A program made the translations under genes and the position numbers. From NCBI GenBank assembly GCA_019192485.1, contig JAHCMJ010000003.1, positions 1-41,805 on the forward strand: DNA of 41,805 nucleotides, in the 5' to 3' direction. Positions 25,966-33,454 of the stretch are shown here, in pieces (the stretch's first letter is position 1; every line of letters starts with the position of its first letter). The DNA comes from Cyclobacteriaceae bacterium HetDA_MAG_MS6 (lineage in GTDB: Bacteria; Bacteroidota; Bacteroidia; Cytophagales; Cyclobacteriaceae). A model generated the notes under the pieces. That model ran no database searches and was not told where the DNA came from. It worked only from the letters and a program-made list of their open reading frames with translations.

Positions 25966-28830
25966 CTAAGCAAGCTCCGCTTTCAAAAATTTTCCAGTAT
26001 ATCCCTTGGTACTTTTAGCAACCTGCTCTGGAGTGCCCTCTGCTACAATCTCGCCTCCACCAGAACCGCCCTCAGGTCCAAGGTCTATAATATGATCCGC
26101 AACCTTGATTACGTCCAGATTGTGCTCGATGATAAGTACAGTATTGCCTTTGTCTACCAGCTTGTTTAGCACAAGAAGCAGATGCTCAATGTCCTGAAAG
26201 TGTAATCCCGTAGTAGGCTCATCTAAAATGTACATGGTCTTACCTGTATCTTTCTTGGAAAGTTCCGTGGCCAGCTTGACGCGCTGAGCCTCACCTCCCG
26301 AAAGAGTCGTGGCATGCTGCCCAAGTGAAATATACCCAAGGCCTACATCGTCCAATGTTTTGATCTTACGTACGATCTTAGGTTGGTGCTCAAAGAACTC
26401 TACTGCCTGCTCAACAGTCATCTCTAGTACGTCAGAAATGGACTTACCTTTGAACCTAACCTCCAGCGTCTCGCGATTGTAGCGCTTTCCCTTACAAGTT
26501 TCGCACGGTACCCATACATCTGGCAGGAAGTCCATCTCTATCAGCCGCATCCCACCTCCCTGGCAGGTTTCGCACCTTCCACCTTTCACATTAAAGGAAA
26601 ACCGACCTGGTTTATATCCTCGTATCTTGGACTCAGGTAGTTCCGCAAAAAGCGATCTGATATCTGAAAAAACCCCAGTATATGTCGCTGGATTAGACCT
26701 TGGCGTACGTCCGATAGGCGACTGATCCACCTCGATGACCTTGTCAATCTTATCTAGACCGGTAATCTTTTTGTGTGGCAGCGCGTCTTTTCGAGACTTG
26801 TAAAAGTGCTTGCGAAGGACAGGATACAAAGTCTCATGAATAAGTGTAGACTTGCCGCTACCAGATACCCCGGTCACGCATGTCATTTTACCCAGTGGTA
26901 AGGTTAATTTGACAGACTTCAGGTTATGGCCACTTGCTCCAGTTAGCACCAAGGCATCTCCACTGCCAGCCCTACGGTTTTCAGGAACGGCAATTTTTTT
27001 TGCTCCATTCAGGTAGTCAGAGGTAAGGGTGTGGTTATTAATAAAGGTAGAGGGCTCACTACTGGCCACAATTTGACCTCCATGTCTACCTGCGCCTGGT
27101 CCTATATCGACAATAAAATCAGACTCCAGCATCATGTCTTTGTCATGCTCCACTACAATGATTGTATTGCCCAGGTCCCTCAGATCCTTCAATGCTTGGA
27201 TCAGCTTGACATTATCACGCTGATGTAACCCAATGCTAGGTTCATCTAAAATGTAAAGCACGTTTACCAGCTGTGTGCCAATCTGTGTTGCTAATCTGAT
27301 ACGTTGTGCTTCTCCACCGGAAAGGGTCTTCAGGGGTCTATTTAGACTTAGGTAATCCAAACCCACATCGAGCAGAAAACCAATACGTTTTCGAATCTCT
27401 TTCAATATCTCAGTGGCAATCAGGTTCTGCTTATCGTTAAGTCGATCCTCCACATGTTCGAACCACTGACCCAATTGAGCGATATTAAACTCCGCTAATT
27501 CGCCAATATCTTTGTCAGCAATTTTGAAGTGCAGTGATTCCTTACGCAATCTTTTGCCGTTGCAGGACGGGCATATCTTACTGTCTGTAAAATCTCTGAT
27601 CCATTGCTGCGTTTTTTCAGTGCCGTAGTCCTTTTGTTTTTCCAGAAAGTTGATAATGCCTTCGAATTTGGTTTGCCAATCCGTACCAGGGTATTTGACA
27701 GAACTCACCTCAACAGGCACACTGTCTCCATAGAGCAGGATATCTACAACTTCGTCCGGAATATTTTTCAGAGGGGTCGTGAGGTTGAATTTATTTTTTT
27801 TCAAGATGGCCTCGATCTTCTTGAAGATCCAGATGTCCCGATACTCTCCCAGCGGTGCAATGCCTCCTCGGCTGATACTCAGTGAAGTATCGGGTATAAC
27901 CGCTTCCCGGGATATCTCCTCGATAGTCCCCAGTCCATTACAATCCGGGCAGGCACCATAAGGTGAGTTGAAAGAGAAAGTATTAGGAGCTGGCTCATCA
28001 TAAGCAATGCCAGTCTCCGGATCCATCAAGTTTCGCGAGAAATAGGCCACCTCTCCTGCTTCCTCAAGTGCCATCATCACGCCATTACCATGTTTCAGAC
28101 ATGTAGATATGGAGGATGCCACCCGGCTTCTGTCTTTGGGTTGGGGGACGATTCGATCAATTACCATCTCGATGTCATGGGTTTTGTACCTATCTACCTG
28201 CATCTTGGGTTCCAAATCAAGTACCTCACCATCTACCCTTACCTTACTAAAACCCATTTTTCTGATCTGCTGAAACAGCTCTCGGTAATGACCTTTTCTC
28301 CCCTTTACAACCGGAGCCAATAGCACAAGTTTCTTTCCTTGGTACTGCCCTATGATCAAATCAAGTATTTGGTCCTCAGATTGCTTCTCCATTGGCTTGC
28401 CACTGAGATACGAATACGCTATACCCGCTCGCGCATACAGGAGTCGCAAAAAATCATATATTTCCGTAACGGTCCCTACCGTGGATCGCGGGTTTCTGGA
28501 GGTGGTCTTTTGCTCAATGGAAATAACCGGACTCAGTCCATTAATCTTATCAACATCCGGACGCTCCATATCTCCAATAAAAGATCTCGCATAGGCTGAG
28601 AAGCTTTCCATGTATCTCCTTTGACCTTCGGCGTAGATGGTGTCAAAGGCAAGAGAGGACTTACCACTACCGCTGATCCCGGTAATGACGATAAGCTTAT
28701 TTCTTGGCATGGTCAAAGACACGTTTTTGAGGTTGTGCTCTCTAGCACCGATGACCTCTATCACTTCTTGCTCCTCTTTGGCCTTTTTGTTTTCCTCTTC
28801 TTTTTCTAATAAAGCGCTTGCTGTAGACAT
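25966..28830 (-). CDS. uvrA: Excinuclease ABC subunit A
   Basis: UvrA, 954 residues, the damage-sensing ATPase of nucleotide excision repair. It has two ABC modules: Walker A GISGSGKSS (51-59, Lys57) and GVSGSGKST, each with a LSGGEAQR signature. The zinc modules are complete: CPDCNGLG with CPSCNGKR, and CETCQGGGMRLIEMDFLPD with CETCKGKRYN. A charged, Lys/Glu-rich N-terminal extension of about 22 residues precedes the first ABC domain. uvrC is elsewhere in the window (10994) and uvrB is not seen. A degenerate copy of codons 57-73 lies about 150 nt upstream of the start. Confidence 0.98.
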   Translation of the reverse strand: MSTASALLEKEEENKKAKEEQEVIEVIGAREHNLKNVSLTMPRNKLIVITGISGSGKSSLAFDTIYAEGQRRYMESFSAYARSFIGDMERPDVDKINGLSPVISIEQKTTSRNPRSTVGTVTEIYDFLRLLYARAGIAYSYLSGKPMEKQSEDQILDLIIGQYQGKKLVLLAPVVKGRKGHYRELFQQIRKMGFSKVRVDGEVLDLEPKMQVDRYKTHDIEMVIDRIVPQPKDRSRVASSISTCLKHGNGVMMALEEAGEVAYFSRNLMDPETGIAYDEPAPNTFSFNSPYGACPDCNGLGTIEEISREAVIPDTSLSISRGGIAPLGEYRDIWIFKKIEAILKKNKFNLTTPLKNIPDEVVDILLYGDSVPVEVSSVKYPGTDWQTKFEGIINFLEKQKDYGTEKTQQWIRDFTDSKICPSCNGKRLRKESLHFKIADKDIGELAEFNIAQLGQWFEHVEDRLNDKQNLIATEILKEIRKRIGFLLDVGLDYLSLNRPLKTLSGGEAQRIRLATQIGTQLVNVLYILDEPSIGLHQRDNVKLIQALKDLRDLGNTIIVVEHDKDMMLESDFIVDIGPGAGRHGGQIVASSEPSTFINNHTLTSDYLNGAKKIAVPENRRAGSGDALVLTGASGHNLKSVKLTLPLGKMTCVTGVSGSGKSTLIHETLYPVLRKHFYKSRKDALPHKKITGLDKIDKVIEVDQSPIGRTPRSNPATYTGVFSDIRSLFAELPESKIRGYKPGRFSFNVKGGRCETCQGGGMRLIEMDFLPDVWVPCETCKGKRYNRETLEVRFKGKSISDVLEMTVEQAVEFFEHQPKIVRKIKTLDDVGLGYISLGQHATTLSGGEAQRVKLATELSKKDTGKTMYILDEPTTGLHFQDIEHLLLVLNKLVDKGNTVLIIEHNLDVIKVADHIIDLGPEGGSGGGEIVAEGTPEQVAKSTKGYTGKFLKAELA

Positions 28831-29132
28831 GTAGACAGACTCCGACTAGTGGATGAGTTTTAGAATAACCTCAAATAAAGTAAAGTCTATTTACTATATT
28901 TTAGTTTAAGTTTTTATGAAAATTTGTTGTCCGATAGTGATTCCATTGATCTATATCCCAAAAAAAATCTCATCAGGTATGTTCGTTTACCTTTGACGTA
29001 GATGGCATCAAAGACAAGTGAAGACTTTTTATAACGTTAAAACGTTTTATGTGAATATATTATGACTTATAAATAAACTATCATAAAGGTCTTAAACTAA
29101 CGATTGGATAAAACACTGTAAGCTAAGAACTA
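28831..29132. other. 302-nt AT-rich gap with a uvrA scar
   Basis: This is the longest stretch without an intact gene. It contains the degenerate uvrA-like segment at 28978-29027, a double AACGTT element at about 29034-29049 (TAACGTTAAAACGTTTTA) and very AT-rich sequence on both sides. I see no tRNA, no clear terminator with a T-run, and no full TAnnTTTG promoter on the uvrA strand. The uvrA promoter presumably lies here but cannot be pinned down. Confidence 0.6.
28978..29027 (-). pseudogene. Degenerate fragment of a uvrA gene (Walker A region)
   Basis: Aligned without gaps to 28613-28662 in uvrA, 39 of 50 positions are identical. Translated on the minus strand it gives KSSLVFDAIYVKGKRTYL, against KSSLAFDTIYAEGQRRYM at UvrA 57-74. 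It is in the same orientation as uvrA, 365 nt away from its match. There is no start codon, no P-loop glycines upstream and a stop just before it. Seven of eighteen residues differ, so it has drifted without selection or derives from a uvrA paralogue. It is a scar of partial duplication or of a lost second uvrA-like gene. Confidence 0.7.
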
Positions 29133-29855
29133 TTACCCTCTCATCTTATATAATATGAGAAGATCCAGGAAATAGCTTGAGGTGTCTTCTAAGTCATTGA
29201 TGAAAATCTCAATCTTATGCTTGAGATAGTTGAAAAATAGCTGAAGGACAACTGCGATGATAAGCCCACTCACAGTTGTGATTAATGCGACCTTAATCCC
29301 GGAAGCTACCACACCAGCATTCATCCCTTGACTCGCATCTAACAGGGCTATGGCATTGAATGCCTGTATCATACCCAGTACTGTGCCCATAAACCCTAAC
29401 ATGGGAGCCAGAGAGATGAAAAGTGTCAGCCAGGGTAACCCGTCTTCGAGCCTACCTCTTTGCACTGAAATATGGGATTCTATATTCTCTTGGACCTTGT
29501 TAAAACCTCTTGGTAATGCATCAAGGCTTTTTATAAAAATGCTAGCCGCGATCCCTTTGTGCTCCTCGAGACTTTTGGGAATTCCTGAAAGGTTGCGGTC
29601 GGAAAGTATCTCTTCAGTCTTCTTAAGTATTTTGGTATGATCCCCATTCATTTGATGTAAATGAATCAATTTTTTCAGGAAGATCATCAATCCTAATACC
29701 AGGCAGATCAAAGTAAGCGTCATAAACTGCCAACCACCTTCAAAAAATTTTTCCTTAATCTGACTATGGAATGAAGATACTGGTGGCACAGTATTTTGAG
29801 CATAGATCATATTGTTGAGAAGAAAAAGAAGAAACATTGAAATGGGCTTTTTCAT
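29133..29855 (-). CDS. MotA/TolQ/ExbB-type proton channel protein
   Basis: A 240-residue membrane protein of the ExbB/TolQ family. From the ATG at 29855 it has a signal-like helix ending MIYAQ, then a transmembrane helix (about 45-63, FMTLTLICLVLGLMIFL) and the family core: RGRLEDGLPWLTLFISLAPMLGFMGTVLGMIQAF, then ASGIKVALITTVSGLIIAV. The conserved G-x-x-G-T-V and T-T-x-x-G motifs are intact. Such proteins form proton-driven motors with ExbD/TolR, but no such partner gene is adjacent. A longer frame to 29942 would run into the divergent gene, so the shorter start is preferred. Confidence 0.87.
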   Translation of the reverse strand: MKKPISMFLLFLLNNMIYAQNTVPPVSSFHSQIKEKFFEGGWQFMTLTLICLVLGLMIFLKKLIHLHQMNGDHTKILKKTEEILSDRNLSGIPKSLEEHKGIAASIFIKSLDALPRGFNKVQENIESHISVQRGRLEDGLPWLTLFISLAPMLGFMGTVLGMIQAFNAIALLDASQGMNAGVVASGIKVALITTVSGLIIAVVLQLFFNYLKHKIEIFINDLEDTSSYFLDLLILYKMRG

Positions 29856-29898
29856 TATTTTTTCTTTCAATTGTAGATTGTTTATAGCCTCTAAGTCA

Positions 29899-31338
29899 AT
29901 GAAAATGGGTAAACGACATATATCCATGGCAAACAACATCACGATCTATGCGCAGGTGAAGAGATTGGTCAGCTCCAATAGACAAGCTTACCCTCTCATA
30001 GCAGCTTTTTTTGTTTTTTGGGGGTACGATCTACATCAGATGATTTTAAATTCCTCCTCAGTATCAAGTCGAAAGTTTGAGTACTGCCAATCTTGCTCTT
30101 CACAAAATGCCTTTGGACAAGGTATATGGGACAAGCAAAAACCTGACGCTGAGCATTACTGGATTAGGACGGAGATAGCACTTGGGGAAGGTGAGAAATG
30201 GGATCATCTACTGATGAGATATCCTGGGCAATATCGCCTATTTTGGGACGGGTATCCGATAGGTACAAAACAAGGGAAAAGCCCTTTTAATGTAAGTGCC
30301 ATATTCAATATTGACAAGCAATTACTTACTGCAGGGAATCATCACATTCTCCTGGAGGTACTAGATGAAGTCGAAGTATTACCTGGCTTATTCAGGCCAG
30401 AGGTAAAACTGTCTTCTGAAAAGTTATTGATAAGTAGCTATCACCAAAAAGCCTTCCAATTGTTGCTTTTATTCGGATTACTTGGTTTGGCACTTACGTA
30501 TTGGTTTTTTAATCATTCGCGTCACAAGTCCCTGCTAATTGCTATTTGTATCACTTTACTAGGCTATATCTGCATCTCCTGGATAGCACTTGTCCATGAT
30601 CAACCTCTTGATTGGTCTGGGACCAATATTGTCCTGGTCATGATGCTTATGTATCTAGCTCTATTTTATAAGGTAGGTACCTGTTTAAACAAGCCCCAAT
30701 TCAAACTCTTTTTCTGGATCTTACTTTTTTCATTTGCACTTGTTTATGTGATGTTTTCCCGTCCAATAGAACATCTTTTTCTCGCTACTATCATTGTCAT
30801 TGTAATCCCCCTGACAACGCTGGTCTATCTTCAAAATATTCGATACTTCCTAATTGGCTTTAGTATGCTGGTGATCCCCTTCACAGGACTGTGGGAGATA
30901 GGCTCATGGATAGTCATCACCTCGGGCATAATATACGCTCTGCTCAGTGAATTGAAGTCCGAACCTGCCCGGAAGCAACATACCCCTAGACCAGCTAAGA
31001 AAACACATACCATAGCAAAATACTTACTGGTCAACAGCAAAGGAGAGAAGAAAATGGTACGATTAGATGATGTCGCCACCATCAAAGCAGCTAATAACTA
31101 TTCGGTAATTGTCATGTCAGATGGCGAGCGATTTCTACATGACAAATCCTTGAGTAAACTATCCCCTGGCTTACCCAGAAGCTTTCGTAGAGTACACAAG
31201 TCTTACATCGCTAACTTTGACCATGTCCAATCCGTACATGCTAAACCTGGCGGGGGAAAATACCTATCACTCGAAAACAGGGAACATATCCCGGTAGGCA
31301 GAGTCTTCGCAAAGGAGCTAGATGTGGTCTTGGCCTAA
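29899..31338 (+). CDS. Membrane-bound LytTR-family regulator
   Basis: About 479 residues from the ATG at 29899 (29905 and 29926 are equally possible). One N-terminal helix (about 26-44) is followed by an extracytoplasmic beta-sandwich-like domain (about 50-175, with a C-x-x-C pair and LTAGNHHILLEVLDE, reminiscent of 7TMR-DISMED/galactose-binding domains), seven transmembrane helices (about 180-370) and a C-terminal cytoplasmic LytTR DNA-binding domain (about 382-479, RLDDVATIKAANNYSVIVM, FRRVHKSYIANFDHV). This is a one-component sensor that would act on DNA from the membrane. It is divergent from the ExbB-like gene by about 43 nt, suggesting a shared control region. Confidence 0.87.
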   Translation: MKMGKRHISMANNITIYAQVKRLVSSNRQAYPLIAAFFVFWGYDLHQMILNSSSVSSRKFEYCQSCSSQNAFGQGIWDKQKPDAEHYWIRTEIALGEGEKWDHLLMRYPGQYRLFWDGYPIGTKQGKSPFNVSAIFNIDKQLLTAGNHHILLEVLDEVEVLPGLFRPEVKLSSEKLLISSYHQKAFQLLLLFGLLGLALTYWFFNHSRHKSLLIAICITLLGYICISWIALVHDQPLDWSGTNIVLVMMLMYLALFYKVGTCLNKPQFKLFFWILLFSFALVYVMFSRPIEHLFLATIIVIVIPLTTLVYLQNIRYFLIGFSMLVIPFTGLWEIGSWIVITSGIIYALLSELKSEPARKQHTPRPAKKTHTIAKYLLVNSKGEKKMVRLDDVATIKAANNYSVIVMSDGERFLHDKSLSKLSPGLPRSFRRVHKSYIANFDHVQSVHAKPGGGKYLSLENREHIPVGRVFAKELDVVLA

Positions 31339-31342
31339 AACT

Positions 31343-31430
31343 TCACTCCTCTACCAACAGTAAATCAATCGTTCGGCGATCAATATCTGCCAGACGCACC
31401 ATACCCTCGCATTTGGTTTGGATGATTTCT
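31343..31430 (-). pseudogene. Truncated copy of the rnr 3' end with internal deletion
   Basis: 31353-31389 is identical over 37 nt to 33471-33507, and 31390-31430 matches 33622-33662 at 37 of 41 positions. The 114 nt between (33508-33621 of rnr, 38 codons) are missing, and both deletion ends in rnr carry the same 7-mer ATATCTG. Translated, the fragment reads EIIQTKCEGMVRLAD joined to IDRRTIDLLLVE and ends at a TGA at 31343-31345, 4 nt past the stop of the convergent LytTR gene. All four substitutions are synonymous. It has no start and is not an active gene; it is the tail of a second rnr allele. Confidence 0.9.
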
Positions 31431-31534
31431 AAGAAAGGACGTCATAGGATTTCAAGCTATTGTTCCTGATTCTATCTACCAAGTCGAGAGACTTCTATTA
31501 CTTTCTAAAACGATTTACTCTAAATTTGATACCG

Positions 31535-31930
31535 ATGAATGCAATAGTAAATAAGAGGATATTAGTAAGTTCAAGAATCATACTCCTAGGAATTTTTTCA
31601 TGGACTATCATAACTTTTGCATCAAGAAACATTCTAGACTTATTTTTTCCAGGATCTTTGCACGCTCTTCTTGGGGGCATGACTATCTGTGCATTTCTGA
31701 ATTCTTTTTTCCTTGTTGCTTCTTTAAAATTTCAATTCTCAAGAAAAAAGATTCTTCTGTCAATTGCGATGTATTCATTAATAACGGTTTTTATACAACT
31801 ACTTTACGAAACACAAGTTCTGCTTTTGAGAAGACCAGTTCCTATTTCCCGCTATTTAACAACGGCATGTTACTTGTTCACGACCAGTATAATTTTCAGT
31901 CTCTTAATCAGAAGGTTTATTCGTGAATGA
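31535..31930 (+). CDS. Small four-helix membrane protein (cassette gene 1)
   Basis: A 131-residue hydrophobic protein with four predicted membrane helices (about 11-30, 37-58, 68-88, 100-124) separated by short basic loops. I do not recognise a family. The ATG at 31535 is preferred over an in-frame TTG at 31460. TAAATTTG (31521-31528) matches the -7 promoter consensus only 6 nt before the ATG, which would make the transcript nearly leaderless; no -33 partner is visible, so this is weak. The 3' end overlaps the next gene by 8 nt (GTGAATGA), which argues for translational coupling. Confidence 0.72.
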   Translation: MNAIVNKRILVSSRIILLGIFSWTIITFASRNILDLFFPGSLHALLGGMTICAFLNSFFLVASLKFQFSRKKILLSIAMYSLITVFIQLLYETQVLLLRRPVPISRYLTTACYLFTTSIIFSLLIRRFIRE

Positions 31931-32618
31931 AACGATGCTATATCTATTTGTCTCCCTAATATATTTAGCTGTATTAGCACCAGACTTGCTCAAGCTTTTC
32001 AAGCTAATTCAAAGGCCATCAATTGAAACCAATCTTAGTCGATATCTAAAGAATATCTATCTTATTTTAATTTTCAAAGGTTTTACGCTTTCAATCATTT
32101 TGATTGTTTTCAAAGTAAATATTTTTCATTACTCTCACCCTATAAGTTACTCTGATCATAATAAGATTACTTTTTCCGATTTTAAAGGATTGAAAACTCC
32201 CGGGCAGCAGCATCAAGGAACTGATGATTTTGCATTTATCAAGACAAATATTGAAATAAAGTGGCATGATAATGCGGTTAGCGTCATCTCCTACTTTCAT
32301 CCGTCAAGGTCCTACGTATACTTTGATGATCTTGAAAACGAGGCGCTTCTGACACATGAGTTGTACCATTTCCATATCACAGAACTCTTCGCTAGGAAGA
32401 TAAGAAAGAAAATATCTGACATGAGAGACAAATCAGATAAATCGCAGATAAATGAATTATATTGGCTTCTTCTAAAGGAAGAAGATTCGATGCAATTGAA
32501 TTACGATTACGAAACTAATCATAGCCAATTGCTAGGCAAGCAACTGAATTGGCAAAAGAAAATTGATAGCCTATTGCTAAATCTTGGATTGTTTGAAAAA
32601 ACATTGGTTGAGTTTTAA
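31923..32618 (+). CDS. Membrane-anchored DUF922-like HExxH protein (cassette gene 2)
   Basis: A 231-residue protein with two N-terminal membrane helices (about 5-27 and 44-66) and an extracytoplasmic domain. That domain has KITFSDFKG (81-89) and then LLTHELYHFHITELFARKIR (142-161), containing the zinc-protease motif His145-Glu-x-x-His149. The order of a W/F-x-DFKG motif, a central beta region and HExxHF-x-x-T-E-x-x-A-R resembles the DUF922 family of putative metallopeptidases. The start is GTG at 31923 or ATG at 31935. Proteolytic activity is inferred; the substrate is unknown. The middle gene of a three-gene cassette, overlapping gene 1 and 23 nt before gene 3. Confidence 0.78.
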   Translation: MNETMLYLFVSLIYLAVLAPDLLKLFKLIQRPSIETNLSRYLKNIYLILIFKGFTLSIILIVFKVNIFHYSHPISYSDHNKITFSDFKGLKTPGQQHQGTDDFAFIKTNIEIKWHDNAVSVISYFHPSRSYVYFDDLENEALLTHELYHFHITELFARKIRKKISDMRDKSDKSQINELYWLLLKEEDSMQLNYDYETNHSQLLGKQLNWQKKIDSLLLNLGLFEKTLVEF

Positions 32619-32641
32619 ATTAGCGAATTGTTGTAAGAACT

Positions 32642-33382
32642 ATGAAAACAAAAACATTTTACGTCATTGTTTCTTGTATATCAATCCTAAGTTGTAGTGA
32701 TGATAGCAACTCAAGATATCCTATGCAGAAGAGATATTGGAATACTCAAGATTATGACCAAGTGATTCGTCAGATAAAGTACCATAACCCTAAAGAAGAA
32801 AGGTATCCTGAATTTAGCAACCCCAAAACCGCGCCAGTAATTCAGAAACTAGTTGATGTTCAAAACTTTCTCGTAGTTCTGACAGACGACCAATTAGGAG
32901 TAAACCACAGGAGCAAGCAAGCAACAGATTTTTTTGAAGAATACAAACAGCTGTCTAACGCTTATTATGTCATCGATCGACAGGATAATTTTGTTTATGG
33001 GGAAGAGCTTATTGCTATAATGAAATTTGGATTGGAATTGCAATTGCACTATTTCAAATTAGGCAATGATGATATATTGAAGGATGCTGATGACCCGAAT
33101 GCCCCTGAGATACAGAGGCTAGTAAAATCGAATGAAAGAACTATTACCAAAAATTTCAACCGTTATCTAGATTTTGTGAATAAGGAAACCGGTCTTGACG
33201 AAAAAACTTTGCGATCCTATTGTGATGGGATAAGTGTCTACTTTAATAAGTTGTACTCGAATTTCTCTAATGCAGATCCTCAAATAACCATAAAAAAAGC
33301 AGAACTAATGCTAAATAAAACCAAGAACGATAGTGTGCGAGACTCATTGACAGAACTGTTATCCATGTTAAAAAAAGTATAA
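32642..33382 (+). CDS. Lipoprotein of unknown function (cassette gene 3)
   Basis: A 246-residue lipoprotein: signal MKTKTFYVIVSCISILSC with the lipobox cysteine at 18, followed by an Asp/Ser-rich linker (SDDSNSR), which may favour a defined membrane location. The mature part is helical and charged, with paired helices around 75-110 and 140-200 and no membrane helix. No family is recognised. It follows the HExxH gene by 23 nt on the same strand and converges on rnr. Its base composition, like that of its two partners, looks more AT-rich than the flanking genes. A cell-envelope complex with the other two proteins is an inference from order and localisation. Confidence 0.78.
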   Translation: MKTKTFYVIVSCISILSCSDDSNSRYPMQKRYWNTQDYDQVIRQIKYHNPKEERYPEFSNPKTAPVIQKLVDVQNFLVVLTDDQLGVNHRSKQATDFFEEYKQLSNAYYVIDRQDNFVYGEELIAIMKFGLELQLHYFKLGNDDILKDADDPNAPEIQRLVKSNERTITKNFNRYLDFVNKETGLDEKTLRSYCDGISVYFNKLYSNFSNADPQITIKKAELMLNKTKNDSVRDSLTELLSMLKKV

Positions 33383-33454
33383 AGGTTCATAATTGCAAAA
33401 AGAGATTGTGGGCTCTATTACCCTCAGTCTTGGTTCTGAGACGTAAAGGTGGTT

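Noticed and set aside
29034-29049. Double AACGTT element as an operator
   Set aside because: AACGTT is self-palindromic and likely by chance in AT-rich DNA; no second copy and no linked regulator.
29856-29942. Longer ExbB-like start at 29942
   Set aside because: It would overlap the divergent LytTR gene; the ATG at 29855 gives a normal signal-like N-terminus.
31460-31534. N-terminal extension of cassette gene 1 from a TTG
   Set aside because: The extra 25 residues add no helix or motif, start just after the rnr scar, and a good ATG lies at 31535.
33423-33440. CTCAG-loop-CTGAG inverted repeat as a terminator for the lipoprotein gene or rnr
   Set aside because: Only a 5-bp stem, an 8-nt loop and no T-run on either strand.
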